Under the pieces are notes generated by a model. It worked only from the letters and a program-made list of their open reading frames with translations. It made no database searches and was not told the DNA's origin. Of a stretch of 64,000 nucleotides of DNA, positions 42,211 through 53,105 are shown in pieces (the stretch's first letter is position 1; each line of letters starts with the position of its first letter). The stretch is from an uncultured Opitutia bacterium. GTDB lineage: Bacteria; Verrucomicrobiota; Verrucomicrobiia; Opitutales; Opitutaceae. A program made the position numbers and the translations under genes. The stretch spans positions 1-64,000 of the forward strand of contig CAIMFY010000123.1 of assembly GCA_903840415.1 (NCBI GenBank), in the 5' to 3' direction.

Positions 42211-44025
42211 TCAGCGCCGCTCCGGCGGCTTCGTTTCGCCGAGAAATTTCCCGGCGCGGGCGACAGCTTCCGCCAAATCGCGATGCGCGGCTTCGAGTTG
42301 GAGCTTTTGTGCTTGGAGTGGCGCCTCGTCGTCCGAGCTCTCGGGCTCGGGCGGCAGGCCGAGAATATCGCGGGCGCGGGCGAGGGCGGCCACGATGTGC
42401 GGGCACACGTTTTCCTCACCGAGGCGGTCAATAAATCCCGAGTTGGTCATCACGGCCAGCGGCTGCGTGTGCGGCGCACTCAGGATGAGATGCTTGCCCT
42501 TGGCGCGGAGTTTGGCGTGCAAATCTTCCAGCGCCTGCAGGCCCGTGGCGTCGATCGCGAGCACCTTGCGGATGCGCAGGATCAGCACGTCGGGCTCCTG
42601 CTTGGCGCGCTTGAGTTCGTCGTCAAGTTTGTCGACGACGCCGAAGAAAAAAGCGCCAAACACGCGGAACACTAGCACGCCCGGCGGAATCACGTGGCCG
42701 ACCAGCGAGTGATGGGAGCCCTCCGTGTCGGTGCGCTCGTCGACGGCGGTGATCTGGGAGGTTTCGGAGATGCGTTTCACCATCAGCAATGCGGCCAGCA
42801 CTACGCCGACTTCGACTGCGACAGTGAGGTCGGCGAGCACGGTGAGCGTAAAGGTGGCGAGGAACACCGAAGAGTCGCTGAGCGGCCAGCGGCTGAGGCG
42901 GGCGAATTGCTTCCACGACACCATACGGTAGGCCGCCACGATCAGAATCGCACTCAGCGAAACGAGCGGGATGTGCCCCGCCAGCGGCGCAGCGGCGAGG
43001 AGCAGAAGCAACAGCAACGCCGAGTGCACGAGGCCGGCGACCGGGGTGTGGGCGCCGGCGCGGACGTTGGCCACGGTGCGCGCCACGGCACCGGTGACCG
43101 GAATGCACCCGAAAAGCGGAGACACGAGATTGGCGATGCCGTCGCCGAGGAGTTCCTGGTTTGAGTCGTGGCGCTCGTCGAGCATGCCGTCAGTGACCAC
43201 GGCGCAGAGCAAAGACTGCATGGCCACGAGCAACGCGATCGTGAACGCGGGCTGGACGAGTTCGCGCACCAGTGGCCAGTCCGCGTGCGGCAGATGCAGC
43301 GACGGCAGGCTGCGTGAGATTTCACCGAATTGGGAGCCGATGGTGGCGATTTGCCACCGGTCGTGAAAACCGAATAACGCCGCCGCGGCCGTCGCGCAGA
43401 CGAGGCCGACGACCGAGCCGGGCACGAACCGAGAAAGTTTGGTCGGCCAAAGTCCGATCAGAGCGATCGAGGCGAGGCCGAGGGTGACGGTCGGCCAGTG
43501 AATCGTGCCGAGATGCCCTACGAGCATCGTGATCTTGCCGGTGAAATCGACCGGCGCTTTTTCCAAGTTTAGCCCGAAGAAACTTTTGATCTGCGACGCC
43601 AGGATCAGAATCGCGATGCCTTTGGTGAACGCGCGTGACACCGGGTAGGGGATAAACCGGATGACCGATCCCATTCGCGCGAAACCCATGATGCACAGGA
43701 TCGCCCCCGCCATCATCGTGCACAGAAACAGGCCGTTGGCGTCGAAACGCTGGAGCACGCTGTAGGTGATGACGATGAACGCGCCCGTCGGCCCGCCGAT
43801 CTGGACCCGCGATCCGCCCAACGCGGCGATCAATCCGCCGCCGATGATGGCGGTGAACAAACCCTGTTCCGGCGTCACGCCTGCGGCGATGGCAAATGCG
43901 ATCGAGAGCGGAAACGCGAGGATCGTCGCGTTCAGTCCGGCGAAGAAATCACCCCGGAAATCTTTTGCCGTGTAACCACGCAGTGCATCGATGATCCGGG
44001 GTCGGAAATGAATCGAGAAGTTCAT
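42211..44025 (-). CDS. SulP-family anion transporter with STAS domain
   Basis: The 604-residue protein starts at ATG 44025 (reverse). Residues 10-440 form the transporter core with LNATILAFPLSIAFAIAAG, GPTGAFIVITYSVLQRF, DSNQELLGDGIANLVSPLFG and PVTGAVARTVANVRAG. A STAS domain follows (VLILRIRKVLAIDATGLQAL near 475). The last 50 residues are charged and probably coiled (EAPLQAQKLQLEAAHRDL). SulP proteins carry sulfate, bicarbonate or other anions; the substrate here cannot be told. The longer frame back to 44211 lacks family similarity. The 178 bases before it show nothing clear. Confidence 0.9.
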   Translation of the reverse strand: MNFSIHFRPRIIDALRGYTAKDFRGDFFAGLNATILAFPLSIAFAIAAGVTPEQGLFTAIIGGGLIAALGGSRVQIGGPTGAFIVITYSVLQRFDANGLFLCTMMAGAILCIMGFARMGSVIRFIPYPVSRAFTKGIAILILASQIKSFFGLNLEKAPVDFTGKITMLVGHLGTIHWPTVTLGLASIALIGLWPTKLSRFVPGSVVGLVCATAAAALFGFHDRWQIATIGSQFGEISRSLPSLHLPHADWPLVRELVQPAFTIALLVAMQSLLCAVVTDGMLDERHDSNQELLGDGIANLVSPLFGCIPVTGAVARTVANVRAGAHTPVAGLVHSALLLLLLLAAAPLAGHIPLVSLSAILIVAAYRMVSWKQFARLSRWPLSDSSVFLATFTLTVLADLTVAVEVGVVLAALLMVKRISETSQITAVDERTDTEGSHHSLVGHVIPPGVLVFRVFGAFFFGVVDKLDDELKRAKQEPDVLILRIRKVLAIDATGLQALEDLHAKLRAKGKHLILSAPHTQPLAVMTNSGFIDRLGEENVCPHIVAALARARDILGLPPEPESSDDEAPLQAQKLQLEAAHRDLAEAVARAGKFLGETKPPERR

Positions 44026-44203
44026 GCGGATGGCCCGGAGCAAAGCGCCAAGCGTGCCGACCACGGCGGCGGTCGAAATTCGGACTGATGCGAGCACTGA
44101 CGAGAGAAGTCCATGAAAAGGAAAAGAGGCCGCAGACCATAAAAATCCACGCCCACAGCGCAAGCTTGCTGCCACGTCCACGCCGCAGTCCTCTCGTCGC
44201 AAA

Positions 44204-46864
44204 CTACCCAAGCACCGCTTTTACTACCTTGCCGAGATCCGTCACGCGGTAAGGTTTGGTGAGGTAGCCGCAGAAACCCATGTCGAGATACTTGCGCGCC
44301 ATGTCGTCGTTGTCGTAACCGCTCGACACGATCGCGCGCACCTCGGGATCGAGGGCCTTCAGTGCGTGGAAACACTCCTCGCCGCCCATGCCGCCGACGA
44401 TCGTGAGATCCATGATGACGGCGTCGTAGGGCCGGCCGATATTCTGGTAACGCTTGTAGAGAACGATCGCTTCCTCGCCTTTCGTCGCGAGGTCGAATTT
44501 GTAGCCAAGGCTTTCCAGCATTGTCCCTGTTAGGGTGGAAATCTTCGGATCGTCGTCCATGAACAGGACCCGGCCGGAGGCGAACCGCAGTGACGGCGCG
44601 CGGCGCGCCTGCACCGCGACGGGTTGGTCGGCCTTCGGCAAATAGACGGTGAACGCAGTGCCTTTGCCGACCTCGGTGTCGAGCCCGAGTTGGCCGCCAT
44701 GTTTGCGCACGATCGAGAGCACGGTCGCGAGGCCGAGTCCGGTGCCGTGTTTCTTCGTGGTGAAAAACGGATCGAAGATTTTTTCGACGTGCTCGGGCTT
44801 GATGCCGCTGCCGTTGTCGCGCACCTCAAACTCGACGTAATCGCCGGCCGGGAGTGCGGGCACTTGATCGGCGGCGAGGGTGAGGTTGGCGGCGCGAATC
44901 TGCAGGCGCGGCCGGTGCGGCTCGGGGGGCATCGCCTGCAGCGCGTTGACGATGAGGTTTTGAAACACCTGCAGAATTTGCGCTCGATCGACCATGACCG
45001 GATCGATGGTGTCGGGCACGTCCAGCGCGATCTCGGCGGTCGCGGCGGCGGCGGCGATCTTGATCGAATCTTCGAGGATTTCCTTCGAGGCGCAGACGAT
45101 CTGCGTGCCAGTGCCGCCTTTCGCGAAGGCGAGGAGTTGTTTCGTTAGGCCTTTCGCGGTGAGACAGGCTTTTTCGGCGTCGCCGAGCGCGGAGGGATCG
45201 CGGTTGTCTTTCGCGAGCGAGACGGCGCCGAGGATGGTGGTGAGGAGATTGTTGAAATCGTGCGCAATGCCGCCGGCGAGGAGGCCGAGCGACTCGAAAC
45301 GGTTGGCTTTCACGAGCTCCTCGCGCGTGAGCGTCATCTCGTCGGGGTTGCGGAAAATGATCACGACGCCGCGCGGTTTGTTGTCGGTGCCGAACACGGC
45401 CCGCGCGGTCCACACGATCGGCGTGGTCGCTTCGCCCTCGATCGGCGGAAGGAGCGCGTCTTCGCTGATGAGTGGGAGCGGCTGGTCGGCGTTGAGCGCG
45501 CGCTCGACAGGATCATCGCCGGGGCGGTGACTCTGGCGGTTGACGAGGCGGAAGATGTCGCCGATGGCCTGCGCGCGGATTTTGTCGAGCGGGAGGCCGA
45601 TGACTTTGGCGGCGGCAGCGTTCGCAAAAATGATCTTACCGCGGGCGTCGGCGACGAGGACGGATTCCGCGAGCGCGCCAAACGCTTCGGCAACGAGCGC
45701 GGCCGGCAGCGACCCGTCATCGCCGGCGCTGGACAGATCGGCGGGGAGCGCGACGGCGAAGCCCACGACGCGCGCAAGTTCGCGCCGACGCGTGACAGTG
45801 CGGTGCGCGCCGAGCAGCACGGACACGGGTTTGCCGTCCCGACCGCGGAGCTTCACCACTTCGACGAAGGCAGTCTGACCCAGCGCGCGGTTGAGCCACC
45901 AGGCTTCGACGCCGCCGGCCGCTTCCTCAGCGGGGAGGGTGGCAGCAAACGAAGCGGCCTCGGGGGCGAGCGCGCCTGCCTCGTGGCCTAGCAGTTGCTC
46001 GAACGCGCTGGAGAACCAAAAAATCTTCCCGGCAAAATCGAGTTCGAAGGCCGCAAGCGGTCCGGCTCCGCTGAGATCCTGGAGGCGCGCGTCGTTGGCG
46101 AGCGATTCCTCCTCGAGTTGTTTGCGCTCGGTGATGTCGAGGTGCAGGCCGACGACTCGCTCGAGTTCGCCGGGCGCGGAGAGAATTTGGAGGCCGATGC
46201 ACTGAATCCAGTTCCAGTGGCCGCGCCGGTGCTTCATCCGAAACTCGACGTTAAATGGACGCGAACCGGCGGCGATCCGCTTGCCGATTTTATCGGGCGC
46301 GGCGGCGGAATCGTCGGGATGGATGAGTTGGCTCCATGTGTCGAGGGTGTCGGGCAGTTCGGCGTCGACGTAGCCGAGGATTTTTTTCCACGCCGGTGAA
46401 AAGTGCACGCGGCCCGCGGCGAGTTGGAGGTCGAAGAATCCGGCGGCCCCGTGGTCGGCGAGCAGCTTGAAACCCTGCGTGGTGTCGTCGCCCGTGGCGG
46501 TGGGTGCGGCCATCGTGCCGGCAGGCGGCTGAATCGTCGCGAGATAACCCGAGATGGGGCCGAGGTTTTTTTCGAGCCGCACGCTCACATCGCGCGGGTC
46601 GCCGGCTCGCGGCTGGGTTTGGAGCAGCGTCGTGCGGTTCAGCGCGCTGTCGAGGAGGACTTCCCATTGAGCTTCGAGAAACTCCGGATCGCTGGAGGTG
46701 ATCTCGAAGGCAAAGAGCGCAGCGAAGGCTTCACCGATTAGTCCGGATTCGTCGATCTGCCAGAGCGCGTGGGCGGAGGCGTTCGCGGCCGTGATTTTTC
46801 CCGTAGCGTCGAGCACAAGCACGGCGCACGCGGCGGGATCGTGGCTGGGAGTAACTGGGCTCAA
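44204..46864 (-). CDS. cytoplasmic multi-PAS hybrid histidine kinase
   Basis: The 886-residue protein starts at TTG 46862-46864 (reverse), one base after the ferrochelatase stop. It has no membrane helix. In order: about four PAS-type domains (residues 1-120, 130-250, 265-375, 400-515), a HisKA domain with the phospho-His in GGIAHDFNNLL near 540, an HATPase domain (NLIVNALQA, then DNGSGI, KHGTGLGLATVLSIV) and a receiver domain at 765-886. The receiver has DDDPK, the acceptor Asp in AVIMDLTI and the closing KPYR. This is the PAS-HK-REC layout of a hybrid sensor. The signal is unknown; haem or redox sensing would fit the ferrochelatase partner but no haem motif is visible. Confidence 0.88.
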   Translation of the reverse strand: MSPVTPSHDPAACAVLVLDATGKITAANASAHALWQIDESGLIGEAFAALFAFEITSSDPEFLEAQWEVLLDSALNRTTLLQTQPRAGDPRDVSVRLEKNLGPISGYLATIQPPAGTMAAPTATGDDTTQGFKLLADHGAAGFFDLQLAAGRVHFSPAWKKILGYVDAELPDTLDTWSQLIHPDDSAAAPDKIGKRIAAGSRPFNVEFRMKHRRGHWNWIQCIGLQILSAPGELERVVGLHLDITERKQLEEESLANDARLQDLSGAGPLAAFELDFAGKIFWFSSAFEQLLGHEAGALAPEAASFAATLPAEEAAGGVEAWWLNRALGQTAFVEVVKLRGRDGKPVSVLLGAHRTVTRRRELARVVGFAVALPADLSSAGDDGSLPAALVAEAFGALAESVLVADARGKIIFANAAAAKVIGLPLDKIRAQAIGDIFRLVNRQSHRPGDDPVERALNADQPLPLISEDALLPPIEGEATTPIVWTARAVFGTDNKPRGVVIIFRNPDEMTLTREELVKANRFESLGLLAGGIAHDFNNLLTTILGAVSLAKDNRDPSALGDAEKACLTAKGLTKQLLAFAKGGTGTQIVCASKEILEDSIKIAAAAATAEIALDVPDTIDPVMVDRAQILQVFQNLIVNALQAMPPEPHRPRLQIRAANLTLAADQVPALPAGDYVEFEVRDNGSGIKPEHVEKIFDPFFTTKKHGTGLGLATVLSIVRKHGGQLGLDTEVGKGTAFTVYLPKADQPVAVQARRAPSLRFASGRVLFMDDDPKISTLTGTMLESLGYKFDLATKGEEAIVLYKRYQNIGRPYDAVIMDLTIVGGMGGEECFHALKALDPEVRAIVSSGYDNDDMARKYLDMGFCGYLTKPYRVTDLGKVVKAVLG

Positions 46865-46865
46865 G

Positions 46866-47897
46866 CTAAGACTTAGAAAGCCAAGCTTCGGTTCGTTTGG
46901 CGAGGAAATCGATAAAGACGGGATGATCGTTCAAGCAGGGAATTTGTTGAAAGGATTCGCCACCGGCCTGGAGAAACGTGTCGCGGCCCTGCTGCTGGAT
47001 TTCCTCGAGGGTCTCGAGGCAGTCGGCGGTGAACGCGTTGCACATCACGAGGAGTTTTTTCACGCCGGCGGCAGGGAGGCGCTCGAGTTCGTAATCGGTG
47101 AACGGGCGGAGCCACGGTTCGCCGAGCAGGCGCGACTGAAACGAGACCGAGTGCTTGTCCGCTGCGATGCCAGCGCGGGCGACGAGCGCTCGCGTGGTGG
47201 CGAGGCACTGGGCCTTATAACACGTGGCGTGCGCCGGTGAGCATGTGGTGCAGCAATCCGGCACGATGGTGCAGTGGGCCTTCGACGAATCGGCTTTGCG
47301 CATGTGGCGCTCGGGGAGGCCGTGGTAGGAAAACAAGAGGAAGTCGTGCGGTTGCGCGAGAAAGGGTGCGGCGACGGTGTGGAGCGCGTTGATGTAATCG
47401 GCGTCGGCGAAAAACGGCTGGATGGTGGTGACGCGGAGCCGAGGCGTCTGCTTCGCGACTTCTGCCTGCACGCGCACGACGACCGTTTCGTAGGACGACA
47501 TCGCGTAGTGCGGGTATTGCGGGAACAGGAGCAGTTCCTCAATGCCGTCCGCCGCGATCTGGGCGACGACGGAGGCGATCGACGGTGTGCCGTAGCGCAT
47601 GGCGAGATAAACAGGCGTCGTCGCGCCGAGCGTGGCGGCGAGTTTTTGCCGCACGGAGCGCGAGGTGACGACGAGCGGGGAACCGTCCTTCGTCCACACC
47701 TGCTCGTAGGCGTGGGCGGATTTTGCTGGTCGCGTGCGAAGGATGATACCCTCCAGCAACATGCTGCGCCACGGTTGCGGTGGGGCGTCGATCACGCGCT
47801 CGTCGCCGAGGAATTCGCGAAGGTAGCTGCGGACATCGGCCACCGACGTGGAGGCGGGTGAGCCGAGGTTGACGAGAAGGACGGCGCGTTTGGACAT
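46866..47897 (-). CDS. hemH: ferrochelatase with Cys-rich insertion
   Basis: The 343-residue enzyme inserts iron into protoporphyrin IX, the last step of haem synthesis. Family signs are LLVNLGSPAS at the start, LFPQYPHYAMSSYETV near residue 123 and the catalytic-site SYHGLPERHMRK near 195. After this the sequence carries a Cys-rich insertion with CTIVPDCCTTCSPAHATCYK and one more Cys (about six Cys in 27 residues, encoded near 47204-47278). It is absent from the E. coli enzyme and may bind a metal or cluster. The gene is followed directly by the histidine kinase and preceded by a small unknown gene. Confidence 0.93.
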   Translation of the reverse strand: MSKRAVLLVNLGSPASTSVADVRSYLREFLGDERVIDAPPQPWRSMLLEGIILRTRPAKSAHAYEQVWTKDGSPLVVTSRSVRQKLAATLGATTPVYLAMRYGTPSIASVVAQIAADGIEELLLFPQYPHYAMSSYETVVVRVQAEVAKQTPRLRVTTIQPFFADADYINALHTVAAPFLAQPHDFLLFSYHGLPERHMRKADSSKAHCTIVPDCCTTCSPAHATCYKAQCLATTRALVARAGIAADKHSVSFQSRLLGEPWLRPFTDYELERLPAAGVKKLLVMCNAFTADCLETLEEIQQQGRDTFLQAGGESFQQIPCLNDHPVFIDFLAKRTEAWLSKS

Positions 47898-47947
47898 GTC
47901 GTCGGAATTCGGAGGGGAATTTCGGCGAAGTCAAACGGGAGGTGCTT

Positions 47948-48265
47948 TTAGGCGACGTGTTGCAGAAAGCGGATTTGGGCGATGAGGCGGTGGACGTTTT
48001 CGGGCGCGATGCGGTCGGTGACCACGGAGCGGGGATAGTTGTGCTCGAAATCGAGGTGCACGCCGTCCTCCGCACCGGGGCGCACGAAATCCTCGACGAA
48101 ATCCATCCCGCCGCGCGGTCGCATCCAACGCACGTAAGGATCGGGATCGTCGGACTCGATCACGATGGCGTCGTGCAGAAACACGTTGCAGTAGAGCGTA
48201 AGGTCGCGGAAAGAGGCGAACCACGTGGGCGGATTTACCAATTGATCACGGATGATAAGGGTCAT
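47948..48265 (-). CDS. small conserved-looking protein of unknown function
   Basis: The 105-residue product starts at ATG 48265 (reverse). This start is preferred over a longer frame because AAGGAGGAG, one of the few strong ribosome sites in the window, lies 6 to 7 bases upstream. No known domain is seen. The protein is acidic, rich in Asp, Arg and aromatic residues (FLHDAIVIESDDPDPYVRW, then DFVEDFVRPG), and probably cytoplasmic. It lies 50 bases before ferrochelatase on the same strand and is divergent from gpmI, 103 bases away. Confidence 0.55.
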   Translation of the reverse strand: MTLIIRDQLVNPPTWFASFRDLTLYCNVFLHDAIVIESDDPDPYVRWMRPRGGMDFVEDFVRPGAEDGVHLDFEHNYPRSVVTDRIAPENVHRLIAQIRFLQHVA

Positions 48266-48368
48266 CTCGGGCTCCTCCTTGAGCAGGGTCTTTGCCAATT
48301 CCGTGGCGATTATTTTTGTCGTTGCGACGCAGGTGGGGACGTTCACGCCTACATCGGCACATTTTCTC

Positions 48369-49961
48369 ATGAATTCACCGCGCAAACCTGTTCTGCTCAT
48401 TATCCGCGATGGTTGGGGTAAGAACCCCGATCCCGCGCAAAACGCGACCAATGCCACGTTTCTCGCCAAAAAACCGTGCGACGACCATTTGCACGCGAGT
48501 TACCCGGTCGCACTCGTGCGAGCCAGCGGCCTCGATGTCGGATTACCCGACGGCGTGATGGGCAACAGTGAGGTCGGTCACGAAAACATCGGCGCCGGCC
48601 GGATCGTCGATCAGGAACTGGTCCGGTTGAACAAACTTTTTTCCGAGAAACGGCTCGCCGCTAATCCGGTATGGCGCGCCGCGATCGCCCGCGTGAAGGC
48701 GAAGCCGGGCGCGAAACTGCACCTGATGGGCATCGTCAGCGACGCCGGTGTGCACGGTATGCTCGAACACTTGTATGGGATTCTACGGCAAGCGAAGGAA
48801 GACGGCCTCGGCGCCGGGCAGGTGTTTATCCATGCGTTCACCGACGGTCGCGACACGCCGCCGATGAGCGGCATCCGCTACGTGCGCGAGGTGGATGAGC
48901 ACTGCAAAAAGATCGGTATCGGTGAAATCGCGTCAGTCTGCGGCCGCTTCTGGGCGATGGATCGCGACAACCGCTGGGAACGCGTGCAGAAAGCCTACGA
49001 CATGCTCACCGGCCGCGCGGCGCTGGCGAAGGCGCCGACCGCGGTCGCGGCGGTGCAGCAGTATTACGACGCCCCGTTGAGCGAGACGCAGAAAGGCGAC
49101 GAGTTCGTTGCCGCAACGTGGATCGTCGGAGCTGGCGGCCAGCCGATCGCGACGATCGGCGACGGCGATGCGGTGCTGTTCTACAACTATCGCGGCGACC
49201 GTCCGCGCGAAATCACGAAGGCCTTTGTCCTCGACGATTTCAAAGGCTTCGACCGCGGCGCGAAGCTCGACCTCTACTATGCGACGATGACGGAGTATGA
49301 GGCGGGCCTGCCGGTGAACGTGATTTCGCCGAAGCCGGCGGCGCTGAAAAATATTTTGGGAGCGGTTGTGGCCGACGCGGGCATCGCGCAGTTCCGCTGC
49401 GCGGAGACGGAGAAAAATCCGCACGTTACTTTTTTCTTTAACAACTACCGCGCCACGCCGTTCCCCGGCGAAGATCGCGCGTGTCCGCCGAGTCCGAAGG
49501 TGCCGACTTACGACATGCAGCCGGAAATGTCGGCGGCCGAAGTGACGGCGGCGGCGAAGGCGGCGATTCTTTCCGGCAAATACGGCCTGCTCGTCGTGAA
49601 CTACGCCAACCCCGACATGGTCGGTCACACCGGCTCGCTGCCGGCAGCGGTGAAGGCGGTGGAGGCGACGGACCGCGGAGTGGGAGAACTCCTCGGCGCA
49701 CTTGCGACGATGGGCGGTCGCGCGGTGATCCTCGCGGATCACGGCAACTGCGAACAGATGTGGGATTTTGAGAACAACGGGCCGCACACCTCGCACACGT
49801 TGAATCTCGTCGAGGTGTTCGTCGTCGGCGACGGTTTCGCCGCCGGCAAAACGAAACTACGCTCGGGCGGCCGGCTCGCGGACATCGCGCCGACGGTGTT
49901 GGCGCTGATGGGCCTGCCGAAGCCCGCGGAGATGACGGGCGAGAGTCTGATCGCAGACTGA
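48369..49961 (+). CDS. gpmI: 2,3-bisphosphoglycerate-independent phosphoglycerate mutase
   Basis: The 530-residue enzyme interconverts 3- and 2-phosphoglycerate in glycolysis. The start is ATG 48369, just before PVLLIIRDGWGKNPDP. The catalytic Ser lies in GNSEVGHENIGAGR near residue 65, and other metal-site motifs are HAFTDGRDTPP near 156, NYANPDMVGHTG near 415 and ILADHGNCEQM near 456. The protein is of the usual iPGM length. The upstream frame back to 48252 is unlikely because it would overlap the divergent gene region. Confidence 0.94.
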   Translation: MNSPRKPVLLIIRDGWGKNPDPAQNATNATFLAKKPCDDHLHASYPVALVRASGLDVGLPDGVMGNSEVGHENIGAGRIVDQELVRLNKLFSEKRLAANPVWRAAIARVKAKPGAKLHLMGIVSDAGVHGMLEHLYGILRQAKEDGLGAGQVFIHAFTDGRDTPPMSGIRYVREVDEHCKKIGIGEIASVCGRFWAMDRDNRWERVQKAYDMLTGRAALAKAPTAVAAVQQYYDAPLSETQKGDEFVAATWIVGAGGQPIATIGDGDAVLFYNYRGDRPREITKAFVLDDFKGFDRGAKLDLYYATMTEYEAGLPVNVISPKPAALKNILGAVVADAGIAQFRCAETEKNPHVTFFFNNYRATPFPGEDRACPPSPKVPTYDMQPEMSAAEVTAAAKAAILSGKYGLLVVNYANPDMVGHTGSLPAAVKAVEATDRGVGELLGALATMGGRAVILADHGNCEQMWDFENNGPHTSHTLNLVEVFVVGDGFAAGKTKLRSGGRLADIAPTVLALMGLPKPAEMTGESLIAD

Positions 49962-49984
49962 TTGGTCGAACTCTGCGCGGTGCC

Positions 49985-50221
49985 GTGCGGCTATTTTTCG
50001 AAAGCTGGTCGCACCGTTTATTGTCCGATATGACTGGACTTGAGTTTGCCCGCCGAATTCGCGCACTGCGGGCCGACCTGCCTGTCGTGCTGGCTTCCGG
50101 TCACAGCGCAGCTCTCACGCCCGAGAACATCCGAGCCGCCGGCGTGTGCGAAGTCTTGTCGAAACCTTACAGCATGGAACTTTTAGCGCAGACGATCCGT
50201 CGCCACCTCCCGTCCGTCTAA
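49985..50221 (+). pseudogene. truncated response-regulator receiver domain
   Basis: The frame of 78 codons reads only the second half of a receiver domain: TGLEFARRIRALRADLPVVLASGHSAAL-type beta4-alpha4, then SKPYSMELLAQTI with the conserved Lys-Pro. The first half, including the acidic pair and the phospho-accepting Asp, is missing. The protein would start at GTG 49985 with an unrelated 15-residue lead. It is most likely a remnant, perhaps of a hybrid kinase tail, rather than a working regulator. The complete regulator gene 12 bases downstream is not a copy of it. Confidence 0.5.
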
Positions 50222-50232
50222 TCCGATCAACC

Positions 50233-50649
50233 ATGTCCCGCATCCTTGTGATTGAAGATGACCCGGCGCAGCGCCGTGCGTTGCATATCGCCTTGGAGAA
50301 ATCGGGCCACGTCGTAGTCGAGGCCATGGACGGACGCGCAGGACTAGCGGCGTTCGCCGCCAACCCGGCCGATTTGGTAATCACCGATCTCATCATGCCC
50401 GACGTGGAGGGCATCGAAACCATTCGCGAAATTCGGAAGCAGAACCCCAAGGTCCCGATCATCGCGATGTCTCGCGGCGGCTGCAGCAGTCCTGAAGGTT
50501 ATCTGCGCATGGCAAAGATTTTCGGAGCGTCCGAGATAATGATGAAACCAATCGAAATCAGCTTGCTCCGAGCCGCGGTGGCGCGGTTGCTCGGATCGGG
50601 TGCCCCGCCGGCGCAGGCGAACTCAGAGCCTGGGCGAAAACCGGAATAA
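50233..50649 (+). CDS. single-domain response regulator
   Basis: The 138-residue protein is a stand-alone receiver domain from ATG 50233. The acidic pocket is in ILVIEDD (Glu8, Asp9, Asp10), the acceptor Asp52 in LVITDLIMPD and the Lys in MMKPIEISLL near residue 108. No output domain follows; the last 20 residues are Pro/Ser-rich. Such proteins pass phosphate to partner kinases or act by binding. The partner could be the multi-PAS kinase about 3.4 kb upstream, but that is only a guess. Confidence 0.85.
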   Translation: MSRILVIEDDPAQRRALHIALEKSGHVVVEAMDGRAGLAAFAANPADLVITDLIMPDVEGIETIREIRKQNPKVPIIAMSRGGCSSPEGYLRMAKIFGASEIMMKPIEISLLRAAVARLLGSGAPPAQANSEPGRKPE

Positions 50650-50729
50650 GAATCCGCAACATTGGTGCCCCGAGAATCTGTTTGCGCTGGGCGGCGGCGC
50701 TGCGTTGTCCTATCCGGCTCACGTTTCCC

Positions 50730-52517
<1,788 letters not shown>

Positions 52518-52546
52518 TGGAAGGATTGCTTGCGCCGGCGGCCTGA

Positions 52547-52924
<378 letters not shown>

Positions 52925-52956
52925 CGCCTTATTCAGCGATACTTTTTTGGCTTGCT

Positions 52957-52986
52957 GCCGGACTCTTTTGCGGGTCCGGCTTTTTT
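52957..52986 (+). terminator. rho-independent terminator after first glnB
   Basis: GCCGGAC at 52957-52963 pairs perfectly with GTCCGGC at 52974-52980 around a 10-base loop, followed by six T at 52981-52986. It lies 33 bases after the glnB stop and separates it from amt. Confidence 0.85.
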
Positions 52987-53105
52987 GTTGCCCTGATCAG
53001 ACCCGCACTGAGCACCCCATATGTCGCATTGCGAAAAATTTCTGTGGAAATTACTCGAACGGGCCTTCGGCGGCATCGATTTTGCTAATTTTAATCTGCG
53101 TCACT

